This document shows, one piece after another, positions 43,747 to 52,408 of a stretch of DNA of 64,000 nt (position 1 is the stretch's first letter; each line of letters begins with the position of its first letter). The notes under the pieces were generated by a model, which was not told the DNA's origin, did no database searches, and saw only the letters and a list, made by a program, of their open reading frames with translations. A program made the translations under genes and the position numbers. This DNA is from JABWBJ01 sp036507855 (GTDB taxonomy: Bacteria > Gemmatimonadota > Gemmatimonadetes > Gemmatimonadales > Gemmatimonadaceae): the NCBI GenBank assembly GCA_036507855.1, contig DATCIJ010000028.1:1-64000 (forward strand), written 5' to 3'.

Positions 43747-44751
43747 ATGGCCATCAAGGTTGGAATCAACGGGTTCGGACGGATCGGACGGCAGGTCGTG
43801 CGCGCCGCGAAAGAGGGAGGTCTCAAGGACCTGGATTTCGTCGCGGTGAACGACCTCACGGACACGAAGACGCTGGCTCACCTGTTCAAGTACGACTCGG
43901 TTCATCGCGCGTATCGCGGGACCGTCTCGCACTCCAGTGACGCAATCACCATCGATGGGGATGTGCTGAAGGTTTTCGCCGAGAAGGATCCCGCCGCCCT
44001 TCCATGGAAGGCACTGGGGGTCGACATCGTCCTCGAATCCACCGGGCGGTTCACCAAGGCCGACGACGCGCGGAAGCACATCACCGCGGGCGCGCGACGC
44101 GTGATCATCTCGGCGCCGGCGAAGGGCGAGGACATCACGGTCGTGATGGGCGTGAACGACAGGAACTACGATCCGGCAAAGCACACTGTCATTTCCAACG
44201 CGTCCTGCACCACCAACTGCCTGGTGCCGATGGTGAAGGTCATCCGCGACGCGTTCGGCTTCCGCCACGGCACCATGGTGACCATTCACAGTTACACGAA
44301 CGACCAGAACGTGCTCGACCTGCCGCACAAGGACCTGCGTCGAGCGCGTGCCGCGGCGCTGTCGATCATCCCGACGACCACGGGCGCCGCCAAGGCGACG
44401 TCGCTGGTCATTCCCGAGGTAAAGGGAAAGATCGACGGCATCGCGATCCGTGTGCCAACGCCTGATGTCTCGCTCACGGAGCTGACCGTCGAAGTCGAGA
44501 AGGCAACGACGATCGAGTCTGTCAACGAGGCGTTCCGGGCTGCAGCCGGAGGCGCCATGAAAGGCATCCTGGCGGTTTCCACCGAGGAGTTGGTGTCATC
44601 CGACTACATCGGCAACCCGCACAGCTGCATCCTGGATTCACTCAGCACAAACGTGGTCGACGGCACGATGGTGAAGGTCAGCGGCTGGTATGACAACGAG
44701 TGGGGATATGCGAATCGGTGTGTGGATCTGATACGATTGATCGGGAAATGA
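43747..44751 (+). CDS. gap: Glyceraldehyde-3-phosphate dehydrogenase
   Basis: A 334-residue NAD-dependent glycolytic enzyme. It has INGFGRIGR at the N-terminus, the catalytic site SNASCTTNCLVP (nucleophile Cys) and GWYDNEWGYANR at the C-terminus. The ATG at 43747 is preferred, with GAGGT about nine bases upstream. It heads the gap-pgk-tpiA group. Its stop codon is followed by purine heptads. Confidence 0.97.
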   Translation: MAIKVGINGFGRIGRQVVRAAKEGGLKDLDFVAVNDLTDTKTLAHLFKYDSVHRAYRGTVSHSSDAITIDGDVLKVFAEKDPAALPWKALGVDIVLESTGRFTKADDARKHITAGARRVIISAPAKGEDITVVMGVNDRNYDPAKHTVISNASCTTNCLVPMVKVIRDAFGFRHGTMVTIHSYTNDQNVLDLPHKDLRRARAAALSIIPTTTGAAKATSLVIPEVKGKIDGIAIRVPTPDVSLTELTVEVEKATTIESVNEAFRAAAGGAMKGILAVSTEELVSSDYIGNPHSCILDSLSTNVVDGTMVKVSGWYDNEWGYANRCVDLIRLIGK

Positions 44752-44766
44752 GATGATTGCGGATTT

Positions 44767-44910
44767 GGGATGGGAGGTGTGAGAAGTGAGATCACCTGCG
44801 ACGGCCTGATAACTTTGGATGTTCGTTGGTAGACAGGTTCACGTTTCCCGACCGATTCCACGGCAATCGTGATGTGAGCAGGTTATCTCACATCTCACGT
44901 CTCCCATCCA
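44767..44910. repeat. Inverted heptanucleotide repeat between gap and pgk, GTGAGAT type
   Basis: Arms 44767-44796 and 44881-44910 pair with a few mismatches over about 30 bp. Purine-rich heptads follow gap; CTCACAT/CTCACGT heptads come just before the pgk ATG. The loop of 84 nt shows no gene. Confidence 0.85.
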
Positions 44911-44917
44911 GTCTTTG

Positions 44918-46114
44918 ATGCTCAAGAAGTCCATCGCCGACCTCCCGAATTCGTTGCTCAGGGGAAAGCGCGCCCTCGTCCGCGTCGATTTCAATGTTCC
45001 GCTGGAGTCCGATGGGCGCGTCGGCGACGACACCCGAATTCGCGCCGCGTTGCCCACCATCGAATACCTGTGCGAGCGCGGAGCACGGGTCGTCCTGTTC
45101 TCGCACCTTGGAAGGCCGAAGGGCGGACCGGATCCGAAGTATTCCATGGAGCCGGTGGCTCGGCACCTCGCCACATTGACCAAACGCACGGTTCGCTTCG
45201 AGGCGACCTCCGCCGGCGATGCCGCGGTCGCCGCGTCCAGGGCACTTGCCGACGGAGAGGTGCTGCTTCTGGAAAACACGCGCTTCCACGCCGGCGAAGA
45301 GAAGAACGACGCATCGCTTTCCCAGGCGTTCGCGGCGCTCGGAGACTTCTACGTCAACGATGCCTTCGGTTCCGCGCATCGCGCCCATGCATCGACCGCT
45401 GGCGTCGCCGGTCTCCTGAAGCCGGCCGTGGCCGGTTTCCTCATGCAGAAGGAGCTCGATTATCTCGGCCAGGCCATCTCGCAGCCAAAGCGTCCCTTCG
45501 TTGCCATCCTCGGCGGCGCGAAGGTGTCAGGCAAGATCGACGTGATCGAGGCCCTGCTGCCCAAGGTCGATGGCTTGCTCATCGGCGGCGCGATGGCGTG
45601 CACCTTCTATCGGGCCATGGGACTCGAAACGGGGACGTCGCTGGTTGAACCGGATCGCGTGGACCTGGCGCGCGACCTGCTCAATAGGGCGAAGATGCGC
45701 CTGACGCTTCCTCACGATGCCGTCGTCGCGGACAGCCTGGAAGAACCGTCGAGTGCACGCGTCGTTCATCGGGATGCGATTCCCAAGGAGGCCGCGATGC
45801 TGGACATCGGTCCGGAGAGCGCGGCGTCATTCGGACGCGCAATTGCCAGCGCGAAAACGGTTTTGTGGAACGGGCCCATGGGAGTCTTCGAGACACCGCC
45901 GTTCGACAAGGGGACGCGCGCCATCGCGCAAGCCATGGCGTCAGCGACGAAGAACGGGGCCGTGACGATTGTCGGCGGCGGTGATTCCGCAGCGGCAGTC
46001 GCCGAAGCCGGTCTGGAGTCGTCCATGAGTCATGTATCCACCGGAGGTGGAGCCTCTCTCGAGTTTCTCGAGGGGAAGGTCCTGCCCGGCGTCGCCGCGC
46101 TGGACGATCGCTGA
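44918..46114 (+). CDS. pgk: Phosphoglycerate kinase
   Basis: A 398-residue monomeric kinase that transfers phosphate from 1,3-bisphosphoglycerate to ADP. Motifs: RVDFNVPLESDGRVGDDTRIR, SHLGRPKG, AHRAHAS and GGGDSAAAV in the nucleotide domain. The ATG at 44918 is preferred over the adjacent TTG at 44915. The leader is pyrimidine-rich heptad repeat and has no Shine-Dalgarno match. It is followed by tpiA with five bases between. Confidence 0.96.
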   Translation: MLKKSIADLPNSLLRGKRALVRVDFNVPLESDGRVGDDTRIRAALPTIEYLCERGARVVLFSHLGRPKGGPDPKYSMEPVARHLATLTKRTVRFEATSAGDAAVAASRALADGEVLLLENTRFHAGEEKNDASLSQAFAALGDFYVNDAFGSAHRAHASTAGVAGLLKPAVAGFLMQKELDYLGQAISQPKRPFVAILGGAKVSGKIDVIEALLPKVDGLLIGGAMACTFYRAMGLETGTSLVEPDRVDLARDLLNRAKMRLTLPHDAVVADSLEEPSSARVVHRDAIPKEAAMLDIGPESAASFGRAIASAKTVLWNGPMGVFETPPFDKGTRAIAQAMASATKNGAVTIVGGGDSAAAVAEAGLESSMSHVSTGGGASLEFLEGKVLPGVAALDDR

Positions 46115-46119
46115 AGCCA

Positions 46120-46869
46120 ATGTCACGACCGATATTCGCCGCCAATTGGAAGATGAATCATGGGCCATCTGACGCCCGTGAGTTTCTCCGATCGTTCCTG
46201 CAGTACTATCCGCGTCACTCGGACCGACAGGTCATCTTTTTCCCGGCGGCCGTGACGCTGGCGGCCGTGATTGAAGGCCTGAGAGACCGGCCTGACATTC
46301 GCGTCGGCGTGCAGAACATCCACTGGGAGGACAAGGGCGCGTTCACCGGTGAGGTATCCGCGGCAATGGCACGAGACGCCGGCGCCCATTTCGCACTGGT
46401 GGGTCACTCGGAGCGTCGCCATGTGTTCGGTGAGACCGAGGAGGAAACCGGCCGGAAGGTCGCGGCGTGCTTCCGGGCGCGCCTGACGCCGATCCTGTGC
46501 GTCGGTGAGAAGCTGGAGCAGCGCGAGGCAGGGGAGACCGACCCGATCGTTCTGAGGCAATTGCGCGCTGCACTTGCTGGAGTCGACGCAAGCCAGATCG
46601 CGCACGTGCTGATCGCGTACGAACCGGTATGGGCAATCGGCACCGGAAAGAACGCGACGCCCGACGATGCGTCCCGCGTGCACCGCGTTCTCCGCGCGGA
46701 ACTCAGGGCCCTGTCGCCCGAGAAATACTCCGCCATCCCGATCCTCTACGGCGGGAGCGTGAACCGGGGCAATGCGGCGCAGCTCGTCGCTGCACCGGAG
46801 ATCGACGGAGTCCTGGTTGGTGGGGCCAGCCTGGATCCAGAAGCGTGGTCCAGCATCGTCCGAGCTTGA
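46120..46869 (+). CDS. tpiA: Triosephosphate isomerase
   Basis: A 249-residue TIM-barrel interconverting DHAP and G3P. The catalytic residues are Lys in NWKMN, His in VGHSERR and Glu in AYEPVWAIGTGK. The phosphate-binding loop is GGASL near the C-terminus. It is part of the gap-pgk-tpiA-secG arrangement common in many phyla. Confidence 0.97.
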   Translation: MSRPIFAANWKMNHGPSDAREFLRSFLQYYPRHSDRQVIFFPAAVTLAAVIEGLRDRPDIRVGVQNIHWEDKGAFTGEVSAAMARDAGAHFALVGHSERRHVFGETEEETGRKVAACFRARLTPILCVGEKLEQREAGETDPIVLRQLRAALAGVDASQIAHVLIAYEPVWAIGTGKNATPDDASRVHRVLRAELRALSPEKYSAIPILYGGSVNRGNAAQLVAAPEIDGVLVGGASLDPEAWSSIVRA

Positions 46870-46936
46870 TTCGAGGCGTAAGTCAGGTGATATTACGCGG
46901 TTAGCGCTTCACGACTCACGCCGGTTCTCAGAGCGA

Positions 46937-47317
46937 ATGTACACCTTCCTGCTGGTCATCCTCATCATCGACAGCATCGTGCTCGTCGCCGCCATTCTCA
47001 TGCAGTCGGCGAAGGGAGGCGGACTCGCCGCGTCCTTCGGCGGTGTGTCGACTGCCGCGGACTCCTTCATCGGCACGAGACAGGCGGGCAATGTGCTCAC
47101 GAAGATCGGGTGGTGGGCGGGCGGCCTGTTCCTCGGCATCGCGTTCGCGCTTCAGCTCATGTCGACGCGGGGACGCACTCCAACGTCGATCCTCGACCAG
47201 GGCTTGTCGAAGACTCCGTCAACGGCCCCGGCCCCCATTACGCCGCCGCCGCAATCCGTCGTTCCGATCGGCCCCCCCGAGAAGGGCGCGCCACCGACTG
47301 GAAGCCAGAAGAAGTGA
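46937..47317 (+). CDS. secG: Preprotein translocase subunit SecG
   Basis: A 126-residue membrane protein with two hydrophobic segments (about 4-22 and 55-75) and the SecG motif AKGGGLAASFGG between them. It joins SecY and SecE in the inner-membrane export channel. A Pro/Thr/Ser-rich C-terminal tail is longer than in E. coli. The ATG at 46937 was chosen; upstream codons belong to tpiA. Its position after tpiA is canonical. Confidence 0.9.
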   Translation: MYTFLLVILIIDSIVLVAAILMQSAKGGGLAASFGGVSTAADSFIGTRQAGNVLTKIGWWAGGLFLGIAFALQLMSTRGRTPTSILDQGLSKTPSTAPAPITPPPQSVVPIGPPEKGAPPTGSQKK

Positions 47318-47333
47318 ACAACGCGTGAGCGAA

Positions 47334-48470
47334 ATGCCTGCTCGCCGGCCAGGGTTCCTCCTCCTAGAGGACGGGACCCTTTTTCACGGGTTCCTCGTAT
47401 CCGACGCTCCGCAGACTGCCGCGGAAGTCGTGTTCACCACGAACATGACCGGATACCAGGAAGTCTTCACCGATCCGTCGTATCGCGGTCAGATCGTGGT
47501 GATGACTGCGCCCATGATCGGGAACTACGGCATCAACCGAGAGGATCCGGAATCCTCCCGTCCGCAAATCGCTGGCGTGGTGATCCGCGAGTTGTCACGG
47601 CATTACTCCAACTGGCGCGCCGACGGCGACCTTGGCAGCTGGTTAGGCGCGGCCAACGTGCCAATCCTCGAGGGCGTGGATACGCGCCAACTCACGAGAC
47701 ATCTTCGATCGGCCGGCGCCATGCGCGGAGTCATCGACGCCGGCGACTCGCCGTCGGAGAGCGCGCGGGAAGCGCTCGAGGCATGCCCCAGCATGGACGG
47801 CCTCGACCTCGCCAGCGCGGTCACGACCGACGCGCCTTACGAGTGGGGTCCGAAGGACGCTCCGTACCACATCGTCGCCTACGACTACGGCATCAAGCGA
47901 AACATCCTGAGGCTGTTCGAAGAGCAGGGATGTCGCGTCACCGTCGTGCCGTCTACGACCCCGGCGCAAAAGGCTCTGGAATTGCGGCCGGATGGAGTGT
48001 TCTTCTCGAACGGCCCTGGCGACCCGGCGGCGGTCACGTACGCTCCCGAGACGATTCGCCGCATCGCCGAGGAGGAGGTCCCGGTTTTCGGCATCTGTTT
48101 GGGACACCAGCTCATCGCGCTCAGCTTCGGCGGCGCTACCGAGAAGCTCCCGTACGGGCACCGGGGCGGGAACCACCCCGTGAAGGAGTTGGAAACGGGA
48201 CGGGTCCTGATCACTTCACAAAACCACGGCTTTGCAGTCTCGGGCGACCCGGCCGACCCCAAGGCCATCCCGGGGGCTCCCGAACTCGAGGTTACCCACC
48301 TCAACCTGAACGATGGGACGGTTGAGGGACTCCGTCACAAGCGGCTGCCGGTCTTTGCCGTCCAGTACCACCCAGAGGCCGCCCCGGGCCCGCATGACGC
48401 TCGACCTTTGTTCGCGGAGTTCATGAAAGCCGTGAGAAGCGACGTTGCCCAAGGTGAGCCAACCGCTTGA
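47334..48470 (+). CDS. carA: Carbamoyl-phosphate synthase small subunit
   Basis: A 378-residue glutaminase subunit supplying ammonia to CarB. The N-terminal CPSase domain has GFLLLEDGTLFHG and TNMTGYQEVFTDPSYRGQ. The glutamine amidotransferase has the nucleophile Cys in FGICLGHQ and His/Glu in QYHPEAAPGP. The start is ATG at 47334 or GTG at 47325. carB is not adjacent; hup follows instead. Confidence 0.95.
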   Translation: MPARRPGFLLLEDGTLFHGFLVSDAPQTAAEVVFTTNMTGYQEVFTDPSYRGQIVVMTAPMIGNYGINREDPESSRPQIAGVVIRELSRHYSNWRADGDLGSWLGAANVPILEGVDTRQLTRHLRSAGAMRGVIDAGDSPSESAREALEACPSMDGLDLASAVTTDAPYEWGPKDAPYHIVAYDYGIKRNILRLFEEQGCRVTVVPSTTPAQKALELRPDGVFFSNGPGDPAAVTYAPETIRRIAEEEVPVFGICLGHQLIALSFGGATEKLPYGHRGGNHPVKELETGRVLITSQNHGFAVSGDPADPKAIPGAPELEVTHLNLNDGTVEGLRHKRLPVFAVQYHPEAAPGPHDARPLFAEFMKAVRSDVAQGEPTA

Positions 48471-48495
48471 CACGCAATAATTAACGTCCTAAGTT
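48467..48495 (+). promoter_or_regulatory. Candidate hup promoter
   Basis: TTGACA at 48467-48472 and TAAGTT at 48490-48495 with a 17-bp spacer. The -35 overlaps the carA stop. Transcription would start about 45 bases before the hup ATG. Confidence 0.65.
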
Positions 48496-48545
48496 CGGTC
48501 GCAGTTCGGGGTGGTTTTCCCCCGGTCCTTCGTTGAGGCCACGCA

Positions 48546-48863
48546 ATGACCAAAGCAGACCTCGTCGAGCACGTCACCGAGCAGATCGCCAAGACTGCAG
48601 GGCCGATGATCTCCAAGAAGGACTGCGCGAGGGTTGTGGACGCCTTCCTGGACGCCATCAAGGACGCCCTTCAGCAGCAGAAGAACATCGAGGTCCGCGG
48701 GTTCGGCACGTTCAAGATCCGGCATCGCAAGACGCGGATGGCGCGCAATCCCCGAACTGGTTCTCCCGTCGAGGTTTCTGCTCGTCCGGTTCCAGTTTTC
48801 AAGCCCTCAAAAGAACTGCGCGCGATGGTGGCAGACCTCGTTCCACCATCGGTTACAGAATGA
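48546..48863 (+). CDS. hup: HU/IHF-family DNA-binding protein
   Basis: A 105-residue nucleoid protein that bends DNA. Motifs: MTKADLVEHV at the start and RGFGTFKIRHRKTRMARNPRTG (the DNA-contacting beta arm with the Pro of ARNPRTG). It has its own promoter and a strong terminator, so it is monocistronic. A slightly longer C-terminus than E. coli HU suggests an IHF-like member; which one is unclear. Confidence 0.94.
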   Translation: MTKADLVEHVTEQIAKTAGPMISKKDCARVVDAFLDAIKDALQQQKNIEVRGFGTFKIRHRKTRMARNPRTGSPVEVSARPVPVFKPSKELRAMVADLVPPSVTE

Positions 48864-48882
48864 CCTGAATCCGATCCACGGG

Positions 48883-48912
48883 GCCCCGGCGCAAACCGGG
48901 GCTTTTTCATTT
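48883..48912 (+). terminator. Rho-independent terminator of hup
   Basis: A 7-bp GC stem (GCCCCGG and CCGGGGC) and six-base loop, followed by TTTTTCATTTT. Confidence 0.93.
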
Positions 48913-48955
48913 TCGCCCTCGAGTTCGCCACGCCGAATGCCTGCTGCCCGTTCCG

Positions 48956-48961
48956 TATATT
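48956..48961 (+). promoter_or_regulatory. Candidate -10 of the moaDEA operon
   Basis: TATATT lies nine bases before the moaD ATG, so a transcript from it would have almost no leader. No convincing -35 was found. Confidence 0.35.
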
Positions 48962-48969
48962 CAGAGCCT

Positions 48970-49212
48970 ATGACGGTGCGAGTATTGCTCTTCGCTTCAT
49001 ATGCTGATGCCGTGGGTCAGAGCGAACTGACGCTCGAACTCGCGGACGGATCAGTCGTTGGTGACGTTGTCTCGCGAGTGCGTGAAATGGCTGGAGGACG
49101 CGCACTTCCTCCGTCGCCACTTCTGGCCGTAAACGCGTCGTACGCATCGCCCTCTGCCGTTGTCAGGAGCGGTGATGAAGTGGCGATCATTCCACCGGTG
49201 GCTGGCGGATGA
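48970..49212 (+). CDS. moaD: Molybdopterin synthase sulfur-carrier subunit
   Basis: An 80-residue ubiquitin-fold protein ending in the required Gly-Gly (IIPPVAGG). The terminal Gly becomes a thiocarboxylate that gives sulfur to molybdopterin precursor Z. It overlaps moaE by four bases and has the first position in moaDEA. Confidence 0.95.
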   Translation: MTVRVLLFASYADAVGQSELTLELADGSVVGDVVSRVREMAGGRALPPSPLLAVNASYASPSAVVRSGDEVAIIPPVAGG

Positions 49213-49649
49213 GCACGGCACGTCTCACCCGGCAGCCCATCGATGCGGCTTCGCTCACCCGTGAGGTCTCCGCAGCCGGGCGCGGCGCCATCTCGCTGTT
49301 CCTCGGCACCGTGCGGAATTCGAACGAAGGGCGCGAAGTGGACGGGATCGACTACTCGGCGTATGAGACGATGGCGGTGGCGGAGATGAACCGCATCGCC
49401 TCTGAGGCCGCCGACCGATACCCCGGCGTGGCTGTCTCGCTCGAACACCGAATCGGGACTCTTCGTGTCGGCGACGTCAGCGTCGCGATCGCCTGCGCGC
49501 ATGCTCACCGCGCCCCCGCGCTCGATGCCAATCGCTATGTCATCGAGGAGCTGAAGCGCCGCGTCCCGATCTGGAAGCGTGAGCATTACCTGGACGGCAC
49601 GAGCGAGTGGGTCGACGCGTTGCGGCGGCCCGCCGAGGCGGCGCAATGA
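49209..49649 (+). CDS. moaE: Molybdopterin synthase catalytic subunit
   Basis: A 146-residue partner of MoaD. Motifs: GAISLFLGTVRNSNEGREV, YETMAVAEM and the catalytic Lys region RRVPIWKREHYLDG. It forms molybdopterin from precursor Z. It overlaps moaD and moaA by four bases each, so translation is coupled. Confidence 0.95.
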   Translation: MSTARLTRQPIDAASLTREVSAAGRGAISLFLGTVRNSNEGREVDGIDYSAYETMAVAEMNRIASEAADRYPGVAVSLEHRIGTLRVGDVSVAIACAHAHRAPALDANRYVIEELKRRVPIWKREHYLDGTSEWVDALRRPAEAAQ

Positions 49650-50626
49650 ACGCGCTCCGCGACCAGTGGGGACGTAGCATCGAGTATCTCCGCATTTCCG
49701 TGACCGACCGGTGCAACTTCCGGTGCGTGTACTGCATGCCGAGGGAAGGGCTGCAGTGGCTGCCGAAAGCGGAAATCCTCAGCTACGAGGAGATCACCGA
49801 AGTCGTCAGGCAGCTGGCGCCGCTGGGACTGCGACGGCTCCGTATCACCGGTGGAGAGCCCACGATACGTCCGGACCTGGAGACACTCATCCGTCAATTG
49901 CGCGGCGTCGCGGACATCGAGGACATCGCCCTCTCCACCAATGGCGCGCGGCTTCCGCAGATGGCTCCTCCGCTTCGCGATGCAGGACTCGATCGCGTGA
50001 ACATGAGCGCGGACTCGCTCCGGCCGGAGCGGATCGCCGCGATCGCTCGCCGCGACCTCGGATTCGATCCGATCGCAGCCGCCGGGGCCGCCGAATCTGC
50101 CGGTCTCTCGCCAATCAAGATCAACGTCGTCGTGTTGCGCGGTACGAATGACGACGAGATCGAGGACTTTGCGCGCCTGACAATCGAGCGCCCCTGGCAC
50201 GTGCGCTTCATCGAACTGATGCCGGTCGGTGACCTCCGCGAATTGACATGGGAACACGTCGTGCCGAGTGACGAAGTCCTTCAGCGCATCGCGGCGCTCG
50301 GGGCGCTCGCGCCGGATGACGGTCCCCCACGCGGGAACGGGCCGGCGAAGTACTATCGGCTGGCGTCTGCCGCCGGAACGGTTGGCGTCATCACCCCGAT
50401 GACCCACACCTACTGTGGCTCCTGCAATCGCGTTCGACTTACGGCCGACGGACGGTTACGGACATGCCTGTTCGGCGACCACGAAGTGAACCTTCGTGAT
50501 CCGCTGCGACGGGGCGAGGCACTGGAGCCGCTTTTCCGTCAGGCGCTGGCCGAGAAACCAAAAGAACACGCGTTGCTGCAGATGAAAGTCGGGGGATTGC
50601 GGGCGTTATCTCAGATAGGTGGATGA
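49646..50626 (+). CDS. moaA: GTP 3',8-cyclase (radical SAM)
   Basis: A 326-residue radical SAM enzyme that starts molybdopterin synthesis from GTP. The N-terminal 4Fe-4S motif is CNFRCVYC, followed by ITGGEPT. The C-terminal cluster uses CGSCNRVRLTADGRLRTC. The protein ends in the functionally important Gly-Gly (SQIGG). It supplies the MoaDE substrate; the other moa/moe genes are not in view. Confidence 0.96.
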   Translation: MNALRDQWGRSIEYLRISVTDRCNFRCVYCMPREGLQWLPKAEILSYEEITEVVRQLAPLGLRRLRITGGEPTIRPDLETLIRQLRGVADIEDIALSTNGARLPQMAPPLRDAGLDRVNMSADSLRPERIAAIARRDLGFDPIAAAGAAESAGLSPIKINVVVLRGTNDDEIEDFARLTIERPWHVRFIELMPVGDLRELTWEHVVPSDEVLQRIAALGALAPDDGPPRGNGPAKYYRLASAAGTVGVITPMTHTYCGSCNRVRLTADGRLRTCLFGDHEVNLRDPLRRGEALEPLFRQALAEKPKEHALLQMKVGGLRALSQIGG

Positions 50627-50649
50627 CACGTTTGTCGGAGCGCGTGTCG

Positions 50650-50678
50650 TTGAACCACTCCTCATGCGCCGCTAGTTT
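50650..50678 (+). promoter_or_regulatory. Candidate mdh-sdh promoter
   Basis: TTGAAC at 50650-50655 and TAGTTT at 50673-50678 with a 17-bp spacer, about 37 bases before the mdh ATG. Confidence 0.55.
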
Positions 50679-50714
50679 GCGCGACAGTTCGTCCATCCCA
50701 CACGTATCCAGGTC

Positions 50715-51644
50715 ATGGTCAACACAATAACGGTGGTCGGCGCCGGCAACGTCGGAGCGACGACTGCCCAGCGCATTGCCGAGAAGGAGTTGTCCCGCCG
50801 CGTCATCCTCGTCGACATCATTGAAGGCGTGCCACAGGGCAAAGGGCTGGACCAATGGCAAACGGCGCCGATCGAAGGCTTCGACTCCAGAGTGATCGGC
50901 ACCAACGGATACGAAGAGACTGCCGGCTCGGAGATCGTCATCATCACCGCCGGCATCGCGCGCAAGCCCGGGATGTCCCGCGATGACCTGATGAACACGA
51001 ACGCCGGAATCGTGAAGGGCGTCGCGGAACAGGTCGCGAAAACGTCGCCCAACGCGATCGTGATCGTCGTGTCGAATCCACTCGACGTGATGTGTTACGT
51101 CGCGAAGAAAGTGACCGGCTTTCCCCGCGAGCGCGTGCTGGGTATGGCGGGGGTGCTGGACTCGGCGCGCTACCGCGCATTCCTCGCCGACGCGCTTGAC
51201 GTTTCGGTGCGCGACATCCAGGCCATGGTGCTTGGCGGCCACGGCGACACCATGGTCCCGCTCGTGAACTACACGACGGTCAGCGGCATTCCCGTCGCGC
51301 AGCTCATGCCGCGCGAGAAGCTGGACCAGATCGTCGCGCGCACGCGGACCGGCGGCGCGGAAATCGTGTCGCTCCTCAAGACGGGTTCGGCCTACTACGC
51401 TCCTTCGGCCGCGGCAGTGCAGATGGCCGAGGCGATTGTCGGGGACCAGAAGCGGGTGCTCCCGTGCTCGGTGTGGCTCGAGGGCGAGTACGGTCATTCG
51501 AACCTGTTCCTTGGTGTTCCCTGCAAGATCGGCCGTCGTGGACTCGAGTCGGTGATCGAGGTGATGCTCACCGCCGAGGAGCGCAGCGCGCTGGCGAAGA
51601 GCGCCGAAGCGGTGCGCGAACCGATGGCAAGTCTCACCATCTGA
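50715..51644 (+). CDS. mdh: Malate dehydrogenase (LDH-like)
   Basis: A 309-residue NAD-dependent enzyme of the TCA cycle. The nucleotide loop is VGAGNVGATTA. The substrate loop RKPGMSRDDL is typical of malate rather than lactate specificity (Arg in the place of Gln). The catalytic His lies in LGGHGDTMVPL. It precedes sdhCAB by 30 bases on the same strand, likely one operon. Confidence 0.96.
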   Translation: MVNTITVVGAGNVGATTAQRIAEKELSRRVILVDIIEGVPQGKGLDQWQTAPIEGFDSRVIGTNGYEETAGSEIVIITAGIARKPGMSRDDLMNTNAGIVKGVAEQVAKTSPNAIVIVVSNPLDVMCYVAKKVTGFPRERVLGMAGVLDSARYRAFLADALDVSVRDIQAMVLGGHGDTMVPLVNYTTVSGIPVAQLMPREKLDQIVARTRTGGAEIVSLLKTGSAYYAPSAAAVQMAEAIVGDQKRVLPCSVWLEGEYGHSNLFLGVPCKIGRRGLESVIEVMLTAEERSALAKSAEAVREPMASLTI

Positions 51645-51674
51645 GGCCGTGAGCCGCGGCTCGGGACACGCCGC

Positions 51675-52403
51675 ATGAGCGCAACGGCCAACGTCGCGCG
51701 GCCTCGATCGTCCAGGGGCCGCATCGCCACATTCGCGTCGTCGACCGTCGGGAAGAAGATCGCGATGGCGGTCACGGGTCTGATCATGGCCGGGTTCCTC
51801 GTCATGCACATGACGGCGAACCTGCTCGCCTTCGCGGGCCCGGAGCACATCAACGCCTACGCGCGTTTCCTCCGCAGCGTGCCCGAGCTGCTCTGGTTGA
51901 TTCGCGCGATACTCCTGGGGTCGGTCGTCATTCACGCCGTTTCCGCGTTCCAGCTGGCGCGCGCGGGGGCGGCCGCCCGCCCGGTCGGATACGCCATGCG
52001 TGAGCCGCAGATTGCGACGGTCGCCTCGCGCACGATCCGCTGGCTCTCGATCCTGGTCGCGCTGTTCATCGTCATCCACCTGCTGCACTTCACGACGGGG
52101 ACGCTCCTTCCCGGCTTCGTCCATCTGGATCCCTATGCCAACCTGGTCAACGCCTTCCGGACGCAGCGCTTCATGGCGGCGTTCTACATCGTCATGATGG
52201 TCGTGGTCGGGTTGCACCTGTACCATGGCACCTGGAGCTCCATCCGCACTCTCGGCCTGTCCCGTCAACGCCGCAACCCGTTTTCGCGCCCGATCGCCAC
52301 GATTCTGGCCGTCAGCCTCTGGCTCGGGTTCACCGCGATTCCGGTCGGGGTGCTCCTGGGATTGATCGGGCCGCGCTCCTTCGTGTCAGTCGAAACCCGT
52401 TAG
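51675..52403 (+). CDS. sdhC: Succinate dehydrogenase cytochrome b subunit
   Basis: A 242-residue membrane anchor with about five hydrophobic segments and His residues likely to hold two hemes (GFLVMHMTANL, IHAVSAFQ, IHLLHFTTG, LHLYHGTWSS). This single, large subunit is the B-type found in Bacteroidota, Gemmatimonadota and Epsilonproteobacteria; no sdhD is present. It passes electrons to quinone. Its TAG stop lies within a GTTAGGC word. Confidence 0.93.
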   Translation: MSATANVARPRSSRGRIATFASSTVGKKIAMAVTGLIMAGFLVMHMTANLLAFAGPEHINAYARFLRSVPELLWLIRAILLGSVVIHAVSAFQLARAGAAARPVGYAMREPQIATVASRTIRWLSILVALFIVIHLLHFTTGTLLPGFVHLDPYANLVNAFRTQRFMAAFYIVMMVVVGLHLYHGTWSSIRTLGLSRQRRNPFSRPIATILAVSLWLGFTAIPVGVLLGLIGPRSFVSVETR

Positions 52404-52408
52404 GCGCC